Shown here: in pieces, positions 1 through 10,159 of the stretch
How positions within the stretch are numbered: position 1 is the stretch's first letter
How the letters are laid out: each line of letters opens with the position of its first letter
Origin: Rotaria socialis
Lineage: Eukaryota > Rotifera > Eurotatoria > Philodinida > Philodinidae
Assembly (NCBI GenBank): GCA_905331475.1
Contig: CAJNYU010000505.1
Location: 1 to 64,000, forward strand
Direction: 5' to 3'
DNA length: 64,000 nt
Made by a program: the position numbers and the translations under genes
Notes under the pieces: generated by a model
Seen by the model: the letters and a program-made list of their open reading frames with translations, nothing else
The model's database searches: none
What the model was told of the DNA's origin: nothing

Positions 1-1855
1 TTTCGAAATTTTTTAACTCTCTTGCAAGCGAAAATGCAAGGTATTATAAGAAATCCCCGATTTATCACAAAAAAATAATCCAGCGTTAATGAATTCTATT
101 GCTACTGCATCAATGAAATAGTTGCTGGGATTAGATCAAATATTTACAAATTGAAGAACGATACAACCACAAACTTCGAAATTCATAAAACAAAAGACTG
201 CAAGCTTCTTTAACTAGAAGCTCAAAGGAGGTTTTAGCTTAGATGTCTACAAAAGGGAAAAGAATGATTCGCATCACGTGGCCCCAGAATTGAAGACAAC
301 CTTTCTCTAGATTCGAAGAGAACTACAATTAAGTATTGTTAAATTGAGAAAAACATCAAAATTAAGTTCTTTCAACTTTTGGAAACCTTTTCCTAGTTAG
401 GATTATAGTATTGCAGTCCTATCCAGCAATAGATGAAATCAGATCATATGCTGATAAAATGATCAACTGCTACACTATTATTCTGTTCTTCAAATCGAAA
501 TCTTTTGTAATTCTGACAAATTTTGAAAGCTTTCTGATCGAATTTAGCATCTAAATGCTCTCTGACATTCTCTAATTTCCCTCCTACGAAAAGATCTCGA
601 AAAATCTTTCTCCTACTTCCAAATTAGATGATTTCACCAATTTATTCTCATTAGGAATTCGATAAATTTAACAGACTTTTTTCCCGTTTTGCTTCTAAGA
701 CTGGCTGGTAAGATTGTACATTCACGACAGTACTTCTTCAACAAACATTAGTTTATGTTATTTTGTTCCCGTTTTATTTCTCGTTTCTTAGTTCAACTAT
801 TTAGAGATGTACTTGCTTTTATCTATTCGTCATAAGCATGGAGACCAGTATTTCAATGTTTTCTACTGTTTTTATCAGTTTTAAGGCATACCATTTTCAC
901 TGGTTGATTCGTCTGATTTAGAATATCTAATTTTAAAACGGTGCCTATCCATAGATTGTGAACGAGGAAAGGAAAAAACACCGAAACTATATTAAGAGTA
1001 AAGAGCACTTCGAAAACATGTTGAATTGGAGAAAAGTAAAGAAATTGCAAAAAGACAATTGTTTATATTCTGTATTACATAATTTGTTTTTGACTGATAA
1101 TATCATAATCAATTAAACATTCAACACAATCGTATTGTTTAAATCAACTATTTTCATCTCAATAAATTTCTTTGTCTAATAGTATATTCAAAAGCAGTGG
1201 CATAATTATGTTGAAACTAGTGAAACTGTTATAACCTAGATATTTTTCTCGATACAATTAAGGAAAAAACGTTTTCTATTGAGACAACCAATATTCAATG
1301 TAAAGAGAATTGTCAGTTATCCAATATGTTATAGCTATTAACGGAGAGAGTTTGTCTTATATTAGTTTCTATATTTGAAGAATTAAATATAATAGTCAGC
1401 ACATTTTTATAGATATAAAACGAAACTGATAAAGAAATTGAATGACACTATCTATGAAAATTAGTTTCATATTTGCAAGAAAACAGTGATGAGGTCGAAT
1501 CATCTCTCGCCATCTTCCATCATTCAGATTACGAAAAACAAAAAAGTACTTCGATAAAAATACATTCTAAAGACTTTTTCGAAATCATTTGTCCACTAGT
1601 ACACTTACTGTACCGAAGGAACAAATCACAGCGCGTTTGTTGAATTCTTACTTCTGAAAGAGAAAATAACGTGATGATAAAAAGACAAATTACAGTGTAT
1701 ATTATGTGTTTGCGGATGCAAAATTAACAAGTTCATTTTGATCGCTTAATATTAGATACGTTCTAACTTGCAAATATCAGTCTTATATAATTTTCACAAA
1801 AGAAAAAATAGATAGAGTTCATCACTTGAAACTCCGATTGAATGGCTTTTTAATG
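1..1855. other. intergenic DNA, no feature seen
   Basis: AT-rich sequence on the outer side of the MULE transposon. The only open frames are short, lack family motifs and have no convincing splice context. I see no RNA gene and no tandem repeat here. Confidence 0.6.
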
Positions 1856-2194
1856 GGTAGTGGCTATGTGTACTCGAGTGTACATAGCCCTATGACTATA
1901 TGCACTCGACTAGGAATAAGCAATTAATTCATAAATCTTAAGTTATATTAATGTGTTGTTTATACTTCATGGATAATATCAGAGAAATATTTTCAATTAT
2001 TAGAAGTTTATTAATTTTTATTTCATGAAAATAAATTAGAAATCAAGTACTTCAAGTAAAGAAGTGTACAAAAAACAAGTATAAAAAAAAGAATAATCAA
2101 TTCAAATAAATATCAACAATTGTAGAAATGTTTCTATTGCTGCCTCTCTTGGACTTTGAAGGAAATGCTTCAAATTTATTATTCTCAATGCATT
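1856..2194 (+). repeat. left terminal inverted repeat of the MULE
   Basis: About 339 bp. It matches the reverse complement of the right end with only scattered differences, apart from a 31-bp unit duplicated in the right copy. The inner third overlaps the 3' end of the protease coding region, so the last codons of that gene lie inside the repeat. Confidence 0.85.
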
Positions 2195-2827
2195 TTACAT
2201 AATGCTCACGGGATAGTGTTTGATTATAAAATAACGTTGATGGAGAAATACCATGACAAAGAGAAGTTGCGAAGGCTAATGCAAATAAACCGCAATCATT
2301 GCCACCTATTTGTTGTTGGACTTTTTCAAAAGAAACGGACACTTTGTTTTCATCAGGTAAGATTATTTTGAAAAAAAATCAATAATTGATTCTTTTGGAT
2401 AACTTGAAGAATCATATACTTTCCAAACATTATCAGAATTTTAATTTGAAATTGTCAACCAGTGATTGCTGTTCGCATTAAAAATAAAGATTGAATCATT
2501 GATGGAACCCGTATAAAGTTTTATTTGTGCAGGGCCACACAAACCATTAACATCTGTAAAATGTTCATGCAGTAACTCAAAAAATAAATATATGTGAAAA
2601 TCCATCAACCATGTAGACTGTTCGATAATGTCTCGAATAGACTCGACTTTTTTTATACGCTTATAATTATAGGTTTTAAGATCTGGTGAAAGTTGTTTAT
2701 AAGTTCGTTTTTTATTAATTTTATCATCATTGGCTTTCTTGCATTTTTGCTTGTAAGATACCAAAGAAACTTTACTACGAGGTCTGCCTGGGGGATTAAC
2801 TACTGGTGAATAGTTAAATATCGTGCT
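2097..2827 (-). pseudogene. broken Ulp1/C48-like cysteine protease region, in frame with the transposase
   Basis: Read on the minus strand, the frame continues directly past the transposase stop (2828-2830). It first shows a basic PGRPRSK AT-hook-like motif and then a C48 protease fold. The catalytic His is in NHWLTISN (about 2450), the Asp in VYDSS, and the Gln/Cys segment is QQQIGGNDCGLFA (about 2290). Two further lesions break it: an in-frame TAA just after the His motif (2441-2443) and a one-base frameshift near 2370 in an A/T-rich run. No Met start exists for the region, which fits its having been the C-terminal part of a longer transposase protein. Ulp1 proteases remove SUMO-type modifiers; several transposon families carry them. 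The last codons overlap the terminal repeat. Confidence 0.8.
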
Positions 2828-5149
2828 TTATTTCGATAAAACACAGCTAGGTGCTTTGTTTGTTTCAGATTGTAATTGTGGTTCTAATTCGTGTTCTTTT
2901 ATAACTGGTTCTTTTTCGTGTTCTTCTAAACAAAATATTTCATAATCTTTTCGCAATTTTTCTTGGTGAAGAAATTCCATATGAGATTCTTCTTCAACTT
3001 CTTTTTTTAAATCCAATTTAACATTTTCTGCTGTTGATTCATATTGTATATCATTAAGTAAATCTACAAATAATTCTTGTTTTATTTCACGACTTGGTTG
3101 CTGAGAACAGTTGTATGTTAGAGAATTTGCATAATTATACAAATCATTATGTTTATTTGTATTAACTAAATCTAAAACAACATTAAGGAAATTTAAATGC
3201 TCATTGAATTCCCTAGTTCCACATTGAATAATACGAGCAGTTAATAAATCTAAACATGGCCTTACCATGTTGTATTTATCATTACTACTTAAAATTTTAT
3301 GTTTTCCAGCAATAATTTGGGTTATCATCAGTTGTGAACCGCGACTTCGTAAAAAATCGGGTTCTACCGTTTCATGTAAATAAGAATCAACTGGATTTTT
3401 TAACCAACGTTTGTTAATCGATATAATTTCTTGAATTTCAGTTTCATCCTCATATATCTCATCGTTAAGTCTATCAAATAATACTAGTATATGACGACAT
3501 GGTAATTGGTTTTGTAAAACAAACTGGCAGTCACAACATAATAAATCAATGGATGAACTTCGATTAATTATACTTGAAGTAATAAAAGTATTCTTTTCTT
3601 CATCTTTTTGACCAACTTTCCACTTGTTTTCTTCAATCTCTTCAACAGAATAAGATTTATGTTTTAATTCTTCGTTTTGTTTACGTAACAATTCAATAGC
3701 TTTGTTTGTAATCTGATTACCAAATCTCTTCAGGAACATCGAGTCATCAGAATTATAAATCTGTCGTTTTAAATTAATATTAATACGAATTTCCTCCGCT
3801 TTAGCATCTTCAGCTGCTAAAATTAATTTTTTCACGCATTCAGATATATGCAAATTAGATGATATGCGATCCTTAAGTGTTCGGTTGAATCGTTCAATAT
3901 GATTGTTCGTATCTGTATTAAAACTAAAAAGATTTTTACGGAACTTCGTTTGCCACATTTCAGAACACGCAAGCCAATTCATTTCAAAATAATTGTAAAA
4001 ATATGTTTCTTCTGAATTAATTTTGATTTCTTTTAAATATATCGCTGACATATTATTATTATCGTAAAGCAATTTGCGAATATTTTTCATAATGTTCATT
4101 CGATTGGTTAATGAAATTCTAAGTTCATGCACTCGAATTTTGAGATACTTTAGAACATGAAAAATGCATAATAATATTCGAGCTGTAGGAAAATGTTCTT
4201 TTAAAACATCTAGATTAGTTAAATCTTTGTCAATCATAATAACTTCCGTTTGTGTTAAATCATTATCTTCACTAATGGATGAATAAAAAAACTGGAGATT
4301 ATCTTTATTTCCGGTTGTCATTAAGCAATAAGCAACCGGTACTCCTTTTAGACTCGCGTTTTGAACTAAGCAAATGTATAGTTGATAGTTTTCTATGTTC
4401 ACTTTGAATGTTGAATCTAAGTGTAAAATATTCGAATATTTATTAAACCATGCTTTCATTTGCATGGTCTGAATATATAAACATTCTAAAGTACCATTTT
4501 CATTAGTTTTTATTTTTATTGAATTATTTGAATCTTCACTTAAAATATTATCGATCCATGTATGTAACCATTCCGGATCACTTTGATTTCCAAATAAGTT
4601 AAAGTTTATCTTTTTTTTAATATTATTTATATCTTTTCGTGTTAAATTAATATTAAATTTTTCATTTATTAACTTACGATTATTATATGTAGACGTATTA
4701 GCAGTAATAAGCATTTTACATAAATCATATGCTTCCTCATTTTCTTTTAATTCTTTGTTTCTTATAAAGGTATAGTTCTTGTAAATTAATTTTCCTATCG
4801 GATGGTTATGATTTAAAATTTTTTTCTTCATAAAAACAATTTTATTTAGTTCCGTATCATGTTTTATTCTAAAATAGAATTGACAATCAATCCGACCAGA
4901 TTCTTGATTCGGTCGTGATCCATCCTTTGTATTTCTTTTAACAGGACCGCTATGATGGCATACATATTTGACATTTGAATACCGAAAACGATCAAACAAG
5001 TCTTTCATTATTTTTTCATTATATTTAATTGAGTGACGTTTAATGTTTACTGGTTGATAGTAATCATTGCACCAACTTTTAAATTCTGTTTCGAAATCCG
5101 CCCAATTCTCAAATTGTTTGGTGAAGAAAACATCTTGATCGTGATCCAT
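2828..5149 (-). CDS. MULE-type transposase with zinc finger, DDE core and SWIM finger
   Basis: Encodes 773 residues from an ATG at 5149. The N-terminus has a FAR1/FLYWCH-like Cys-Cys-His-x-His zinc-finger region (Cys near 64 and 89, HNHP near 115). The MULE catalytic core follows: Asp in LHLDSTFK (about 245), Asp in MIDKD (about 307), the C-x2-H of LLCIFHV, and Glu in NNHIERFNR (about 419). A SWIM finger, CxC then CxH (CDCQFVLQNQLPCRH), lies at about 540-553. Such enzymes cut and rejoin their own element in the nucleus. The frame is uninterrupted, so the enzyme itself could still be made. The reading frame continues in register past its stop into a protease, so the stop may be a secondary mutation that shortened a fusion protein. 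Confidence 0.88.
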   Translation of the reverse strand: MDHDQDVFFTKQFENWADFETEFKSWCNDYYQPVNIKRHSIKYNEKIMKDLFDRFRYSNVKYVCHHSGPVKRNTKDGSRPNQESGRIDCQFYFRIKHDTELNKIVFMKKKILNHNHPIGKLIYKNYTFIRNKELKENEEAYDLCKMLITANTSTYNNRKLINEKFNINLTRKDINNIKKKINFNLFGNQSDPEWLHTWIDNILSEDSNNSIKIKTNENGTLECLYIQTMQMKAWFNKYSNILHLDSTFKVNIENYQLYICLVQNASLKGVPVAYCLMTTGNKDNLQFFYSSISEDNDLTQTEVIMIDKDLTNLDVLKEHFPTARILLCIFHVLKYLKIRVHELRISLTNRMNIMKNIRKLLYDNNNMSAIYLKEIKINSEETYFYNYFEMNWLACSEMWQTKFRKNLFSFNTDTNNHIERFNRTLKDRISSNLHISECVKKLILAAEDAKAEEIRININLKRQIYNSDDSMFLKRFGNQITNKAIELLRKQNEELKHKSYSVEEIEENKWKVGQKDEEKNTFITSSIINRSSSIDLLCCDCQFVLQNQLPCRHILVLFDRLNDEIYEDETEIQEIISINKRWLKNPVDSYLHETVEPDFLRSRGSQLMITQIIAGKHKILSSNDKYNMVRPCLDLLTARIIQCGTREFNEHLNFLNVVLDLVNTNKHNDLYNYANSLTYNCSQQPSREIKQELFVDLLNDIQYESTAENVKLDLKKEVEEESHMEFLHQEKLRKDYEIFCLEEHEKEPVIKEHELEPQLQSETNKAPSCVLSK

Positions 5150-5622
5150 TTAACAACTGAAAAGTAATAGTGAGCTAACTAATAGTTGAAGAATATGAAA
5201 ACAAGGATAAACTCTGACAGACTTGTGTGAGCAAATACTTGATCGAATTAATTATTCTGGCTACAATATAATGACGAATTTTTGAAATAGAGTGTAAGAA
5301 TGAATGCAATCTATCTTTCTTACCGGTATCATTATATTTATTGATTAATACAAAAACGATTACATATACGTTGTTTTCAATTTCAAGGAGTCCATGTATA
5401 GTGATAGAGAAGCATTCAGTGTAAATTAATTAGCGTATGTCAATTTAGAGTGTCACTCCATATTACAAGATAATTGATGTTTAGTCTTTTTCAATTTTCC
5501 ATTTTATAATCCAATAAATTAGGAACACACAAACATAATCTTCTGCTCCTTCTCATATAAATTATCGACAAAAAAAATTAACTCATAGACAAAAGAAAAG
5601 TTGCTTAACATTTTCCTCATTC
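5150..5622. other. transposon 5' leader region
   Basis: About 470 bp between the transposase start and the inner edge of the right inverted repeat. It holds no coding signal that I can support. It is the expected place for the promoter or a 5' untranslated exon of the transposase gene. Confidence 0.4.
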
Positions 5623-5992
5623 AATGCAATGAGAACAATAAAATTGAAGCATTTCCTTCAAAGCCCAAGAGAGGCAGCAATAGAAACATTTCTACAATTG
5701 TTGATATTTATTTGAATTGATTATTCTTTTTTTATACTTGTTTTTTGTGCACTTCTTTGCTTGAAGTACTTGATTTCTAATTTATTTTCATGAAATAAAA
5801 ATTAATAAACTTCTAATAATTGAAAATATTTCTCTGATATTGTCCATGAAGTATAAACAACACATTAATATAACTTAAGATTTATGAATTAATTGCTTAT
5901 TCCTAGTCGAGTGCATATAGTCATAGGGCTATGTATACTCGAGTGCATATAATCATAGGGCTATGTACACTCGAGTACACATAGCCACTACC
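5623..5992 (-). repeat. right terminal inverted repeat of the MULE
   Basis: About 370 bp, inverted relative to the left end. It contains two adjacent copies of the unit GAGTGCATATA(G/A)TCATAGGG, where the left end has one. Its inner end carries a second, promoterless copy of the terminal protease codons. Confidence 0.85.
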
Positions 5993-6062
5993 TATCTTTT
6001 ATGTGACGTCGCTTATGATGTTTAGGAAATTGTAAAGAACATTCCGATAGATCATGTTCATT

Positions 6063-8841
6063 TTATCTTTCAATATCTTGCAATACTGAAAGTTTACCAG
6101 CTCGTCGGAGAAATTGTCCGACAGTAAAATTCACATTTGATGAGAATGTCCCAGGCATTGATCTTGTTAGTCTGAATACATTTTCGCATGTCTGCGAATT
6201 AAAACTTGATATACATAGAGCAGATTCAGGCAGATCATGCTGGCAAACAAGAATAACAACTGATAGTAATGTGTGTGCATTGATTTCAATAGAATGATAA
6301 GCAGCTTTTGTGATAAAGAAAAAAGCTTTATTTTTGTCCTGATGTTCCGTGGAAATTTTTTCCTCATCCGTTAACTGCAACCCAGTCCACCAAAGGCGGC
6401 AAATGAATACTGTCATCCAACTATGATATATTCGATCAATAATTGATGCACTTTTTTCAATATAAGCTATTATAATACTACGCAGCAGACGTAAGTAAAC
6501 TTGTGTAGCATAAGAATCAGAAACATTATTGAGAGGAAATAAAACATCATCAGTTGAAATTTTAGCACAAGAACCAAAGTTTTGTCGGTCTTTTGGATAA
6601 ACATCCGTTTTACTAATCCATGCATTAGTTTCGATTGATTGCTAATTAAATCAAAGGGTACATCGACTGATATTTTTTCGTTTCCAATACACATTGAAGC
6701 AGATTGAGAAAGAAGACGATTACGAATCTTGGTGCAGATGTGTACTGGATCCTGAAAACAAAAAAATAGCTGGCATATTCGCATGAAGAACCATGAAGAT
6801 CAGTTCTTTGGTAACTTCACTTCTAGCACATCGTTGCGCTCACTTATAGGTATGTTAGGTAGTTTAGCAAAAAAACCTGTAATGAGACGCATAGCACGTA
6901 AATATTTCGGATCACAGTCCGCTGAAAAAGCAAGAATTCGAATATTCGAAATTCGAGACCGTTCAAAGATCCACAGCCAACGACGAAGAACATCAATGGA
7001 GTTAAATTTGCTTGTAATTCTGTAAGCTCCTAAAAGAAATGAAGTCGACGAAGATTTAGATATTGTAAGAAGTTCTAACATATGAACGTTTAAAAGATTT
7101 GACTTCTCTTCATTCTCAAACCACTCTTTCAATTGGTCATACGAATCAGTTTGAAAAAATTGTGTAACGGATACTCCATGATCGAGAGGAGTTGAGAATC
7201 CGATGAATATATTAGTAGATGCATCATACATCACCTTCGGGGTCACACTTGTACAATTCTCGGAACAGACAGCTAGTTGATAATTGTTTGAAGTTTGGAG
7301 ATCCCTAAGAGCATCATATCGAAATTCACCTTCAACGATCTTTCCATCAGCTTTTGTAATAGAACCATCAATCGAAGTAATCTATGGTACTGCACCTGGA
7401 AGATTTAGACGAATATATTTGTTTGTGTTGCGTCCGCCCATAATATATAATGCTTGAGCAAATTTTTGCACTTTTGTATTATATCGATAATTGTTTTTCG
7501 ACTTTTTGCTGTTACTCGTAATGTTATTGATCAAAGTTTTAAGAAAAGAATTTTTATTCTCTTCCAACGTATCAGAAGTTATTAGTGTATTAGATTGAGG
7601 AGAATTAAAAATGTTAATAGTTAAAAATAAGACCATAGTTTGATTTCATTTTATTATTATGCAAACAAGATTGCATAAGTTTTTAAAAGAGAAAAATAAG
7701 GAAAAAGAAACAAGAGAGTATGAAGATTCACTACTTGCAAACTGCACAAAATTTACGATGTTGAAGGGCAGAAATTATTCGATTTAATAGTTAATTACTG
7801 AAGTAAACAAATAGAATCTGTGACAATCTCACTAACATTCTACTATCATACTTAAATAATCCAGAATCAGCATGAACACTTGCTGATACAGACAGTCCTC
7901 ATTATTTCTACAAAACAACATCTAAAGTTAGCATTATTGAAAATTATTTGTTCCAAAATTGCCGTGACTAAAAGTAGAACCTCCTCTGTTACTCATGGCT
8001 CCTAGTACTTATTTCTTATAATAAATCTTGTATTATCCGTCCTTCATTAAAATGTTACATAGATATGTCTGAATTCAAGTCTTATAGGTGTACAGCTGCG
8101 CTAAAATAAAATCTCATAGATTATATATCTAAAAAATATGTGCGGAATCATATATTTTATACATAGTGAAAAATATTACAGATCACAATAGCATATATGA
8201 CAGTTGTTCTAACACACAAGATTCATTATAAGAATAACATAAAGTAAAAATCAAGACTGTACCCAATACTCTCTTAAAATATTCTAAAAACAAAGTAACT
8301 CTTCAAAATATATGTAACTAAAATTGGATAAATTATGGTACCAAATATTTGCATATACCAACCTTTTGTTCCTGTTGCCATAGTTGGTGATAACGGTGAA
8401 GAGATAGGTAGAACTTGTGCTGATGATTGAGATACCAATGTAATATTATTACTAATTATTATTATCATCGTTTGACGTTTGCTTTGATTTAATTCCAAGT
8501 GCAATTGTTTTCAAGTGCTCTTGATTTTTAACATTGAGCAATTGAGTGAAATAACGTAAATTACTTTTACAGCCAGGCTTGATGATGTATCGATTATCAA
8601 CCAATAGAAGGCAAGCACTTTTTTTAATTTGATCTAATGCTTTTCATTCATGCTTCAATATATCAAATATGTCCTCAGTATGAATCAATGAATGAGCACT
8701 ACGAATTCCTTGTAGTTCAAGTAAGTCAGCTTCTATGGGACCAGCTATTTTACGAACTAATTAATAGAAAGATTCATCATGTAGTGATAATACGTCTGGA
8801 GGAAGGACTGTAATGTCCATGTTCAATGTTGTTGGTGGCAT
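6063..8841 (-). pseudogene. decayed transposase-like gene (DDE-type, family not identified)
   Basis: Minus-strand pieces can be read as one damaged protein. The N-terminal part starts at 8841 (MPPTTLNMDI) and has in-frame stops within it. The middle and C-terminal parts run from 7636 to 6063. Between 7636 and 6800 the frame is kept except for a TAG at 7382-7384; a TGA follows at 6800-6802, and a frameshift near 6605 separates the last part. Recurrent features of a metazoan DDE-like transposase are visible: FSADCDPKYLRAM, then FQDPVHI with TKIRNRLL, then FNSQTCENVFRLTRSM. The spaced Asp, Asp and Glu fit a catalytic triad. I do not recognise the superfamily with certainty. About 600 bp (7640-8270) between the two halves holds no readable coding and may be an intron or an insertion. 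Confidence 0.6.
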
Positions 8842-9029
8842 GGTCGAAAAAAATAGAAATAAGATGTTACAATAATTTGATAGGATGATATGTAACGAAA
8901 AAATTGTTCATGAGAAAGATAGATAGAAATTGTTATTTTTCTCGTTCTCTAACATTCAACTCGTCCGTCTGTATGAATAATGTTAGCGTCCATGATGAAT
9001 CACTTGGACCCTAAACGATGATTTAGATG

Positions 9030-9100
9030 CGTTTTCTAGTATAACGGTAGTACATCTGCCCGGATAGCAGAAGATATGGGTTCGATTCCCATGGAAGGTC
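9030..9100 (+). tRNA. degenerate tRNA-like sequence
   Basis: A good B box (GGTTCGATTCC) lies in a perfect 5-bp T stem (ATGGG/CCCAT). There is a D arm (GTAT/GTAC) and a 5-bp anticodon stem (TCTGC/GCAGA) around the loop CCGGATA. By position the anticodon would be GGA (Ser), but loop position 33 is C instead of U. The acceptor stem (CGTTTTC with GGAAGGT) has two mismatches and several wobbles. It is probably a pseudo-tRNA or a SINE head rather than a working gene. Confidence 0.45.
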
Positions 9101-9429
9101 ATCTTTTTCGTCGTTCTGTCGCATAACATCAGTGACACTGCTTGTCTCTTTCCTTCTATACATATTAGAGCCTAACAAATACATATAATTGAACTTTAGA
9201 ATATAAAGAATGAAACATCACACTATTTAAATAGCTTTAGTTTTTTAAAAATTTAAATCGATTACAGAGCATCTGACAGTGTCTTTAACAAAAGACTGCG
9301 TAAAGAAATTCTTTAAAAATGTTGACATTGATATAAAATCATTCCTAGAGCTAAGCCAATATTCATTTCTATCGATAAATGATGTGAATTTCGTATTTTC
9401 TTCATTAAATCAAGTTTTATCTGCATATT

Positions 9430-9562
9430 GTTGTACATATCCTCTGAATTCCAAACCGTATCCTTCGGATTGTCGTTGTATCACCACCGTATCCTCTGGA
9501 TCGTGATGGTATCCTCTGTATCCTCTGTATCTCCATTGTATCCTCTGTATCCTGTGTATCCC
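9430..9562. repeat. degenerate 9-bp tandem repeat (GTATCCTCT)n
   Basis: Repeated variants of GTATCCTCT (also GTATCCTTC and GTATCCTGT) interspersed with short spacers. All reading frames through it are repetitive, and I see no protein family in them. Confidence 0.6.
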
Positions 9563-9870
9563 GAACGGGCGGGATCCGCTTTTCCCCCTTGGTCGGAACA
9601 GAGATTAATAGATACACAATACCAAGCATCGTTGTTGTGATGATGGGAGAAAATGAGGCTGATCCACCGATAGGCAGCACTCTTTCTACTAAGCGAAAGC
9701 ACCATCATCTGGATCCCTTCTCACGGGCGTCCATGTAGGATTTGGGGGTAATACGAAGAAACGCGAGTCGATCGAGAATGGATGCAAATAATGATGAGAA
9801 AAAAATGACGCTGTTCGATCGATGCACAACGCTTTTCTACGAAGCACAAACACTATCACGTCGTCAATGT

Positions 9871-9928
9871 ATGGGTGTGAGTGTGGGTGCATTTGTACCT
9901 GTTTCTCTTATGAACACCCACACCCACG
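9871..9928. repeat. telomere-like palindrome 1
   Basis: G-rich arm GGGTGTGAGTGTGGGTG, about 22 nt spacer, C-rich arm ACACCCACACCCAC. Confidence 0.75.
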
Positions 9929-10000
9929 AATTTCAAACGGTTGCTGTATTGGTTCGTATACGACACGGCGATATACGGCGCATACTAAAACGTTAAAATA

Positions 10001-10079
10001 CGGTGTGGGGTGTGAAATCTGCATATGGATGTTCGTTTATCCAACTGCCACAACTATACCGACACCCACATCCACATCC
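10001..10079. repeat. telomere-like palindrome 2
   Basis: G-rich arm GGTGTGGGGTGTG and C-rich arm ACACCCACATCCACATCC around a roughly 45-nt spacer. It lies 70 bp from palindrome 1, and the DNA between is rich in ATACGG/CGTATA words. Confidence 0.6.
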
Positions 10080-10159
10080 GAAAATCATACAAATACGATA
10101 TTACATGTTTGTCTTTTTAAGTCAATCATTTGCTTTGAAGTTGCTAGGGACTAATTGAA

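Larger units (their letters stand above)
1856..5992 (-). mobile_element. MULE-type DNA transposon with long terminal inverted repeats and a Ulp1 protease region
   Basis: The two ends are inverted copies of each other starting GGTAGTGGCTATGTG. They enclose a Mutator-like transposase and a C48 (Ulp1-type) protease region, both on the minus strand. The outermost part of each end is itself a near palindrome centred on CTCGAG. The right end carries one extra 31-bp tandem copy of a sub-terminal unit, which explains its greater length. I could not identify a convincing 8-10 bp target-site duplication in the flanks (left ...tttttaatg, right tatctttta...), so the exact borders may be off by a few bases. 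The interrupted protease frame suggests the copy can no longer make all its proteins, although the transposase frame is open. Confidence 0.85.

Noticed and set aside
853-1050. Short minus-strand open frame upstream of the MULE
   Set aside because: No motif, no splice context, composition like the surrounding intergenic DNA.
2156-2371. Plus-strand open frame across the protease region
   Set aside because: It is the antisense of the clearly recognisable C48 protease.
1844-6003. 9-bp target-site duplication for the MULE
   Set aside because: Flanks look alike only as T-rich sequence; no exact repeat at the element borders.
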